Below, piece by piece: positions 8,080-13,208 of a stretch of DNA of 13,208 nucleotides. The position numbers and the translations under genes are program-made. The stretch is from Triparma columacea. Its lineage: Eukaryota; Sar; Bolidophyceae; Parmales; Triparmaceae. Position 1 is the first letter of the stretch, and each line of letters opens with the position of its first letter. The notes beneath the pieces were generated by a model, which was not told where the DNA came from, ran no database searches, and was given only the letters and a program-made list of their open reading frames with translations. Location of the stretch: positions 18,569 to 31,776 of the forward strand of contig BRYA01000549.1 of the NCBI GenBank assembly GCA_030267965.1. The letters are read 5' to 3'.

Positions 8080-8390
8080 CTGTATCATCAAATATGTGTG
8101 TGAGGGGGGAGGAGGAGGGAGGGGGAATGTCGAGTGCGATTGAAGATGTGTGTTAGGTGATTCTTCGACAAGAAGGTACAGTGTCAACCTACTACAGGTT
8201 GTTGTTGTCATGTGTTTGTTCCTCAGTATGGTTGTTTGGCAGCCGTTTAGATGTTGCTGGCGTTTAATCATAGCGCGTGTCTCCGAAATGCACGTCGCAT
8301 ATCATACTCAAGATGGTGTTGTGGTATTTACATCAGCGGAACAAACAACATTCTCAATCTCTTCCTTGTCCCCAGCTTACTAAGACTTAC
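8080..8390 (-). other. Intron-like segment 9 of 12 (element R4)
   Basis: The element is at 8215-8345. Windows are AGATG (inner) and CTCAAGATGGTG (outer, 8307-8318). The type c donor side carries a second GTAAG 10 nt downstream. The acceptor is type a (ACAG). Confidence 0.7.
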
Positions 8391-8696
8391 CTGAATCATC
8401 GCAAGAGCGGTAGTTGAAAAGCAAGTGTTAGGGCGCGCGGGCGGACGTGTGTTAGACAGCTTGAAATGTATCCTTCCAGCATGTGTTTGTGTTTGCTGTT
8501 GGTTGTGTTGTATGTTTGTTCCTCAGTATGGTCGTTTGGCAGCCATTTGGAAATTGCTGGCGTTATATCATTGCGCGTGTCTCCGAAATGCACGTCGCAT
8601 ATCATAGAGACAGAGACAGTTGTGGTATATTTACATCCTTGGAACATCCACAACAAAACAAGACCTCTCCATCTCATTTCCCTTTTCTCATCTTAC
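8391..8696 (-). other. Intron-like segment 8 of 12 (element R5)
   Basis: The element is at 8515-8646 with right arm GGAACA. Windows are GGAAA (inner) and GAGACAGAGACAG (outer, 8607-8619). The acceptor is type c, with two CTAAC words ahead of an AG-free tract to TTCAG. Confidence 0.7.
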
Positions 8697-9000
8697 CTGA
8701 GTTCCATAGTGTCAGCCGTTGCGAAGGGCGAAAGTGTGTATTGTGTTAGGGCTGTGCAATGCGTCGCTGTTATTGTCCTTTTCACAGTTCTTGTTGTTGA
8801 ATTTGTTTGTTGTTTGTTCCTCAGTATGGTCGTTTGGCAGCCGTTTTTCTTGCTGGCGTTATATCATTGCGCGTGTCTCCGAAATGCACGTCGCATATCA
8901 TAACATGGAAGGTATTGTGGTATATTTACATCCTTGGAACAAACAACATTCAACATCTCAAAGACTTTGAATACCTCTCCTTCTTTCCTTCCTTCCTTAC
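8697..9000 (-). other. Intron-like segment 7 of 12 (element R6)
   Basis: The element is at 8813-8943, with an 84-nt core and the shortened inner window TTCTTGC. The outer window is ACATGGAAGGTA (8903-8914). The acceptor is type b. Confidence 0.7.
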
Positions 9001-9321
9001 CTGCATCGTCAAATGCGTGTGTGAGGGGGGAGGAGGAGGGAGGGGGAATGTCGAGTGCCACGATTGAAGATGTGTGTTAGGTGACTCTTCGACATAAGGT
9101 ACAGTGTGAAGTAATAACAGCTTGTCGTTGTCATGTGTTTGTTCCTCAGTATGGTCGTTTGGCAGCCGTTTTGCAAACTGGCGTTATATCATAGCGCGTG
9201 TCTCCGAAATGCACGTCGCATATCATAAGCCTGTGAGAGCTGTGGTATATTTACATCCTTGGAACAAACAACATTCAACATCTTGAAGACTTTGCATTTC
9301 CTTCTTTCCTTCTTTCCTTAC
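9001..9321 (-). other. Intron-like segment 6 of 12 (element R7)
   Basis: The element is at 9138-9268, an 84-nt core with a 7-nt inner window (TGCAAAC). The outer window is AGCCTGTGAGAG (9228-9239). Both the upstream and downstream junctions are type a, the only a-a pair in the array. Confidence 0.7.
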
Positions 9322-9635
9322 CTGCATCGTCAAATGTGTGTATGAGGGGGGAGGTGGAGGGAGGGGGAATGTCGAGTGCAATTGAAGATGTGTGTTAGGT
9401 GATTCTTCGACAGGAAGGTACAGTGTTAACCTACTACGGCTTGTTGTTGTCATGTGTTTGTTCCTCAGTATGGTCGTTTGGCAGCCGTTTAGAAGTTGCT
9501 GGCGTTATATCATTGCGCGTGTCTCCGAAATGCACGTCGCACATCATACACGTACAAACCTTTGTGTGGTATTTACATCAGCGGAACAAACAACATTCTC
9601 AATCTCTTCCTTGTCCCCAGCTTACTAAGACTTAC
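9322..9635 (-). other. Intron-like segment 5 of 12 (element R8)
   Basis: The element is at 9457-9590. Windows are AGAAG (inner) and CACGTACAAACCT (outer, 9549-9561). On the minus strand the sequence next to the left arm reads CTGATGT, close to a C box. The acceptor is type a. This segment is the close duplicate of segment 9 apart from the windows. Confidence 0.7.
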
Positions 9636-9937
9636 CTGAATCATCGCAAGAGCGGTAGTTGAAAAGCAAGTGTTGGGGCGCGCGGGCAGACGTGTGTTAG
9701 ACAGCTTGAAATGTATCCTTCCAGCATGTGTTTGTGTTTGCTGTTGGTTTTGTTGTATGTTTGTTCCTCAGTATGGTCGTTTGGCAGCCATTTGAAGCTT
9801 GCTGGCGTTAAATCATAGCGCGTGTCTCCGAAATGCACGTCGCATATCATAGCCTAGTCTATGTCGAGGTATTTACATCATTGGAACATCCACAACAAAA
9901 CAAGACCTCTCCATCTCCTTCCCTGTTCTCATCTTAC
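9636..9937 (-). other. Intron-like segment 4 of 12 (element R9)
   Basis: The element is at 9760-9888. Windows are GAAGC (inner) and GCCTAGTCTATG (outer, 9852-9863). The acceptor is type c (TTCAG). In this copy the word before the final AG tract is CCAAC, with an intact CTAAC slightly further upstream and no AG between. Confidence 0.7.
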
Positions 9938-10221
9938 CTGAGTTCCATAGTGTCAGCCGTTGCGAAGGGCGAAAGTGTGTATTGTGTTAGGGCTGTGCTG
10001 GCTGTTATTGTCCTTGTCAAAGTTCTTGTTGTTGTTTGTTCCTCAGTATGGTCGTTTGGCAGCCATTTGGTGCTTGCTGGCGTTAAATCATTGCGCGTGT
10101 CTCCGAAATGCACGTCGCATATCATAACCGCACTCGCATTGTGGTATATTTACATCCTTGGAACAAACAACATTCAACATCTCAAAAACTTTGCAATACC
10201 TCTCCTTCTTTCCTTCCTTAC
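9938..10221 (-). other. Intron-like segment 3 of 12 (element R10)
   Basis: This is the shortest segment. The element is at 10035-10167 with the full TTTGTTCC/GGAACAAA arms. Windows are GGTGC (inner) and ACCGCACTCGCA (outer, 10127-10138). The acceptor is type b. Confidence 0.7.
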
Positions 10222-10544
10222 CTGCATCGTCAAATGTGTGTGTGTGTGGGTGGGGATGGGGGATAGCGGATATCGAGTGCGATTGAAGATGTGTGTTAGG
10301 TGACTCTTCGACAGGAAACAGGAAGGTACAGTGTGAAGTAATAACGGCTTGATTTTGTCATGTGCTTGTTCCTCAGTATGGTCGTTTGGCAGCCGTTTTC
10401 CACTTGCTGGCGTTATATCATTGCGCGTGTCTCCGAAATGCACGTCGCTTATCATAAACTTCAACATGTTATGGGATTTTTACATCATTGGAACATCCAC
10501 AACAAAACAAGACCTCTCCATCTCATTTCCTCCTTTCATCTTAC
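10222..10544 (-). other. Intron-like segment 2 of 12 (element R11)
   Basis: Donor GTAAG abuts the type b acceptor of segment 1, and its own acceptor is type a (GCAG). The element is at 10365-10495 with only GGAACA in the right arm. Windows are TCCAC (inner) and AACTTCAACATG (outer, 10457-10468). The core has CGCTTATCATA instead of CGCATATCATA. Confidence 0.7.
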
Positions 10545-10897
10545 CTGAGTTCCATAGTGTCAGGCGTTGCGAAGGGCGAAAGTGTATTGTGTTAGGGCTG
10601 TGCAATGCGTCGCTGTTATTGTCCTTGTCACAGTTCTTGTTGTTGATTTTGTTGTTGTTTGTTCCTCAGTATGGTCGTTTGGCAGCCATTTAAAAGTTGC
10701 TGGCGTTAAATCATTGCGCGTGTCTCCGAAATGCACGTCGCATATCATAAGAACATTCGCTTGTGGTATATTTACATCCTTGGAACAAACAACATTCCCA
10801 ATCTCTTTCTTGTCCTCTTTCTTCTCTTAGTCCTCCTTTTGTTCGTCCTTTTGTTCGTCCTTCTGTTCCTCCTTTTGTGCGTTCTTTCTTCACTTAC
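10545..10897 (-). other. Intron-like segment 1 of 12 (element R12)
   Basis: The first donor AAG|GTAAGTGAAG lies in unique sequence and the acceptor is of type b (CTCAG). The element is at 10658-10789. Plus-strand variable windows are AAAAG (inner) and AGAACATTCGC (outer, 10750-10760). The 5' half contains a 12-bp minisatellite (unit GTCCTTTTGTTC, 10833-10880) not found in other segments. Confidence 0.7.
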
Positions 10898-11371
10898 CTT
10901 TCCTTTGATCTCTTCTTCTCCTTTTAATCTCCTTTGTCTCCTTTCCTTTCAACTTTTTGATGATTTTATTTGATGACTTTGTTTAATGTAGTCTCGAGTG
11001 AGATGATATTGTAGTATTGATATGATGTAGTAGTGTTTAAGATAGGGATAGTGCAGCTAAACACAGTTTTATCTCTAAATCAAATGGACACCTCGATGAT
11101 TTAATAATCTCTATGCCCTCCTTTTTGACACACAGAGACACCGTAGCAAATATAATATACCTTATGTACAATTTATACGATATATAACACTACAATATAG
11201 CACTATTATTCAATATAGCGTTACTACAAAGATAATCACAACTGCTTTGAAAATTCACCTTCTCGGATCTCCGACCTCTCTGTTTCCCAGTTTCCCAGTG
11301 TTCTGCCTTTTTGACTGGCATCTTATATTAAACCTATTCGACAAATACGAGAGATACTACATCTTCCACCG
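10898..11371. promoter_or_regulatory. Leader exon of the bestrophin transcript and divergent promoter region
   Basis: On the minus strand the sequence just above 10898 is purine-rich and ends GGAAAG before GTAAGT, as a non-coding 5' exon would. Further up, 11100-11230 is very AT-rich, with TATA-like words on both strands (for example TATAAATTG on minus near 11170). The zinc-finger gene starts at 11372 on the plus strand, so the two genes are divergent and may share this region. Start sites cannot be fixed from the sequence. Confidence 0.4.
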
Positions 11372-12244
11372 ATGCCTTATGGGGAGATGAGGTCGTATAT
11401 CGACATATTTGCGCCAACTACCACAACAATAGATGATTTCAAGGTTGAAGAATTTACATCAATGGAACAAGGTATCCTCCCCGGGTTTCAAGGAGGCGAA
11501 AAGGGTAGATGTACAGCGGGCGGTGTAGACGAATCGCAAAGCGAGGCTGATGTAAAAGAGGATGCTGTGGTAAGGCATGATCTGCTTGTTTGCCACCCAT
11601 GTGATGAGGACGTTACGGTTGTTGCTGAAAGGAAGACAAACAGCAGAGGCGTTCCAGTGGTGGGGGTGAACGGACAGGTGGCTGAGCGACTGTACGAGTA
11701 CGATGAGGAAGAGATAGACGAGAGGCCTTACCGCTGCGAACAGAGAGGATGCAAATATAGGGCGAAGCAGAGAGGCGAAATAAAGAAACACCTTGCTGAT
11801 ATTCACGATATCGGCATAACGTGGCATACATGCCCGCAAGAAGGGTGTGAATACAAGGCGAAGAGGAGACGCCACATCAAGTACCACCTTGCTAACGTTC
11901 ACGACATTGGCGTAACCTGGCATCCATGCCCGCAAGATGGGTGTGAATATAAGACCAAGATGAAAGGCAAGATCAAGTACCACCTTGCTAACGTTCACGA
12001 CATCGGCGTAACCTGGCATCCATGCACGCAAGATGGGTGTGGATATAAAACTAAGGAGAGAGGGACTATCAAGAGACACCTTGCTAACATTCACAATGTT
12101 GAAGTAACCTGGCATACATGCGGGCAAGAAGAATGTGGATATAAGACGAAGCAGAGAAGTGCACTCAAGGATCACCTTGCGAGTATTCACAATATTGGCG
12201 GAGGCAAAATAAGGAACATAAAGGGAGAAAATAAAAGGCGATGA
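11372..12244 (+). CDS. Five-finger C2H2 zinc-finger protein
   Basis: A 290-residue product with five tandem C2H2 fingers of the form C-x4-C-x12-H-x4-H and a fixed 32-residue period: Cys122/127-His140/145, Cys154/159-His172/177, Cys186/191-His204/209, Cys218/223-His236/241 and Cys250/255-His268/273. The linkers read HDIGVTWHxC rather than the TGEKP of animal proteins, a style typical of an expanded family in diatoms and relatives. The finger helices are Lys/Arg-rich and very alike, and fingers 2-4 are near copies at DNA level. Residues 1-118 have no recognisable domain and include an acidic patch (YEYDEEEIDE, 108-117). Nucleic-acid binding is likely but the target is unknown. It is divergent from the bestrophin transcript. 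Confidence 0.85.
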   Translation: MPYGEMRSYIDIFAPTTTTIDDFKVEEFTSMEQGILPGFQGGEKGRCTAGGVDESQSEADVKEDAVVRHDLLVCHPCDEDVTVVAERKTNSRGVPVVGVNGQVAERLYEYDEEEIDERPYRCEQRGCKYRAKQRGEIKKHLADIHDIGITWHTCPQEGCEYKAKRRRHIKYHLANVHDIGVTWHPCPQDGCEYKTKMKGKIKYHLANVHDIGVTWHPCTQDGCGYKTKERGTIKRHLANIHNVEVTWHTCGQEECGYKTKQRSALKDHLASIHNIGGGKIRNIKGENKRR

Positions 12245-12320
12245 CGGAAAACGCACCCTCAAAATTTACTCATATTCATGGTATTTTGCCCTTAACTTTA
12301 ACGCCTAGATACTTGTGTAA

Positions 12321-12422
12321 TTAAAACTTGTTCGAAACGTGTGTGAATATAAGGCGAAGCGGAGAAGCAATCTCAAGAAGCACATTTCTCGTCATCATTA
12401 TAAGTTGAATCATCTGAATTAG
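12321..12422 (+). pseudogene. Decayed C2H2 finger remnant
   Basis: A short frame (12321 to TAG 12420-12422) reads CEYKAKRRSNLKKHISRHH, clearly the second half of a finger of the upstream gene's type. The first cysteine and the WHxC linker are missing, and the frame differs from that of the 11372-12244 gene. No splice acceptor joining the two is apparent. It is best read as an eroded finger or the end of a lost paralogue. Confidence 0.65.
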
Positions 12423-12581
12423 AGTTGAAGCATGTTATATTTGCTAAATAAATGAACGACGCTAAAGTTTTTTGAAATAGGAATCATCCTGTGTCAACTA
12501 TGACAATCGAAATGTCCTCACGAGCAAACATTTACACACAAGCAAAGTTTAAATGTACGACAAACAATACGTCTGAAATTC

Positions 12582-12587
12582 AATAAA
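12582..12587 (+). terminator. Possible polyadenylation signal
   Basis: AATAAA about 340 nt past the zinc-finger stop codon. No supporting downstream element was identified. Confidence 0.3.
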
Positions 12588-12616
12588 AACACAAACACGT
12601 GCTATACACTACGTCC

Positions 12617-12636
12617 TCCCCCCCCCCCCCCCCCCC
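12617..12636. repeat. Poly-C run
   Basis: About 20 consecutive C directly before the stop codon (minus strand) of the small TPR-like gene. Other long G/C runs are at 2050-2060, 6687-6700 and 13098-13109. Confidence 0.9.
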
Positions 12637-12637
12637 T

Positions 12638-13137
12638 TTAACACACAACACACCCCTTGTCCTTCAGCCTATTGATGATCTTCTTATCTTCCCTCTTTAG
12701 CCCCTCGTACCGCTTCAGAAGCTTGACCCTCCCCTTTAAATTATAAAGCTCCACGTCCTCCTCCTCCCTTATCCCCTCCCCCTCCATCCCCTTAATGATC
12801 CCCTCGTAGTACCTCACAGCGCTGGGAACGTCGACGTGGTAAGCCTCGGCCTTCCTGCACCACTTCAGGTACTCCTCCTCGCACCCCCCCTGCCCGGCCA
12901 TCTGCATCGCCAGACCAAGAGCGTAGTGCTGCTCCAGGTCGTTAGGGTCGGAGGAGACGATTGACTCGTAGGTGGACCAGGCGGAGGTCATGGCGGGGAG
13001 AGTCCAGGAGGCGCGACCGCCGCCGACGCCGCGGGCAAAATTTGAGTTCTTGAGGGATACAGGGTGAGGGGGTTTTGGAGGCAGGAACAAAGGGCAAGGG
13101 GGGGGGGGGAGGAACTCACCTTCCCTATTACCACCAT
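12638..13137 (-). CDS. Small TPR-like protein with CaaX-like C-terminus, two-exon model
   Basis: Exon 2 (13048-12638) encodes 136 residues. Exon 1 (13137-13120) would encode MVVIGK, after an in-frame TAA ten codons upstream. The proposed 71-nt intron (13119-13049) has donor AAG|GTGAGT, a C/T-rich body and acceptor CCCTCAAG, with phase 0 on both sides. If only the internal ATG at 12988-12990 is used, the product has 117 residues. The region SAWSTYESIVSSDPNDLEQH followed by YALGLAMQMAG resembles a tetratricopeptide helix pair. The C-terminal part is charged (LYNLKGRVKLLKRYEGLKRE) and ends CVVC, which fits a CaaX prenylation box. Function is unknown. An upstream exon outside the window cannot be excluded. 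Confidence 0.55.
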
Positions 13138-13208
13138 GCGAACAAGGTAAGTTTGGGTTCGGCGTTATTCCAAGGCTGTAGGGAAAGGCCTCCACCCCCC
13201 CCCACCCC

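Larger units (their letters stand above)
7163..10897 (-). repeat. Tandem array of twelve intron-like segments in the bestrophin 5' leader
   Basis: Twelve ~300-nt units lie head to tail. On the minus strand the array opens with donor AAG|GTAAGT (10897/10898) and closes with a C/T-rich tract ending TTTTTCCAG at 7163, 10 nt before the bestrophin ATG. At eleven internal junctions a CTAAC branch-like motif (one copy has CCAAC with a second CTAAC upstream), then an AG-free stretch, ends in CAG that is followed directly by GTAAG. The junctions lie at 10544, 10221, 9937, 9635, 9321, 9000, 8696, 8390, 8079, 7786 and 7462. Segment lengths are 353, 323, 284, 302, 314, 321, 304, 306, 311, 293, 324 and 300 nt. 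Each segment holds exactly one ~130-nt conserved element. The sequence around the junctions comes in three types: a (about 7462, 8079, 9000, 9321, 10221), b (7786, 8696, 9937, 10544) and c (8390, 9635). Plus-strand open frames across the array are shadows: cores of 84 and 86 nt put them out of register. Confidence 0.85.
12245..12637. other. AT-rich 3' flank of the zinc-finger gene
   Basis: Apart from the finger remnant at 12321-12422, this holds an AATAAA at 12582-12587 that could end a plus-strand transcript, and a poly-C run of about 20 at 12617-12636. No other gene is visible. Confidence 0.5.

Noticed and set aside
7600..10670. Plus-strand splice acceptor at TTTGTTCCTCAG, with TAATAAC upstream in some copies
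   Set aside because: The branch-like word is present only in some type a spacers, and no consistent plus-strand donor exists. Minus-strand signals are complete at all eleven junctions.
7273..10789. CRISPR array
   Set aside because: The repeats are ~300 bp, and the variable words are 5-13 nt inside the repeat, not spacers between short repeats. The setting is eukaryotic.
7273..10789. Tandem MITE insertions with TTTGTTCC/GGAACAAA inverted ends
   Set aside because: No target-site duplication flanks the elements, and the sequence beyond the ends is itself part of the repeat.
7185..10973. Many plus- and minus-strand open frames of 60-156 codons across the array (for example ...VPQYGRLAA... or MICDVHFGDTRND...)
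   Set aside because: They are the same repeat read in different frames. Core lengths of 84 and 86 nt break the register, there is no domain, and the splice signals explain the region better.
11459..12262. 267-codon minus-strand open frame opposite the zinc-finger gene
   Set aside because: It mirrors the 96-bp finger repeat. The plus strand carries the intact Cys/His pattern.

Overview
The window looks like nuclear DNA of a photosynthetic stramenopile microalga, possibly a bolidophyte/Parmales or diatom relative. This is inferred from four things: a bipartite plastid-targeting leader with a signal peptide followed by Phe, a tandem C2H2 zinc-finger family with 'HDIGVTWHxC' linkers, a BspA/DUF285 repeat protein, and short GT-AG introns. 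G/C homopolymers are frequent and make the exact reading frame uncertain in places.

Layout. 1-1975 (+): 3' part of a large BspA-like (DUF285) leucine-rich-repeat protein, cut by the left edge. 1976-2862: intergenic, with a degenerate dispersed repeat and a TATA-like promoter. 2863-4353 (+): secreted GH13 alpha-amylase with a lysine-cluster linker. Its C-terminal beta domain continues in the same frame to 4614 behind a single TAG. 4615-4941: short convergent intergenic region with a second, shorter copy of the dispersed repeat. 4942-7152 (-): plastid-targeted bestrophin-like membrane protein with a long acidic tail. 7163-10897 (-): a 3.7-kb tandem array lying directly upstream of the bestrophin start. 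10898-11371: leader exon and divergent promoter region. 11372-12244 (+): five-finger C2H2 protein, followed by a decayed sixth finger. 12638-13137 (-): small TPR-like protein, probably two exons, with a CaaX-like C-terminus.

The array is the most unusual object. Read on the minus strand, it is a chain of twelve head-to-tail intron-like segments of 284-353 nt. The first donor is AAG|GTAAGT at 10897/10898 and the last acceptor is CCAG at 7163, only 10 nt before the bestrophin ATG. At each of the eleven internal junctions a CTAAC branch-site motif and an AG-free tract end in YAG that abuts GTAAG directly. This is the pattern of a recursive (ratchet) splice site with a zero-length exon. Each segment carries one copy of a ~130-nt element that is almost invariant, is bounded by complementary TTTGTTCC/GGAACAAA arms and contains a conserved hairpin. 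The element has two short windows (about 5 and about 12 nt) that are unrelated between copies, even where the flanking repeat differs by only a few substitutions. A working hypothesis is a 5'-UTR intron array that releases a family of structured, guide-like small RNAs and diversifies at fixed positions. The splice signals, repeat structure and variable windows are seen in the sequence. Splicing, RNA release and guide function are inferred.
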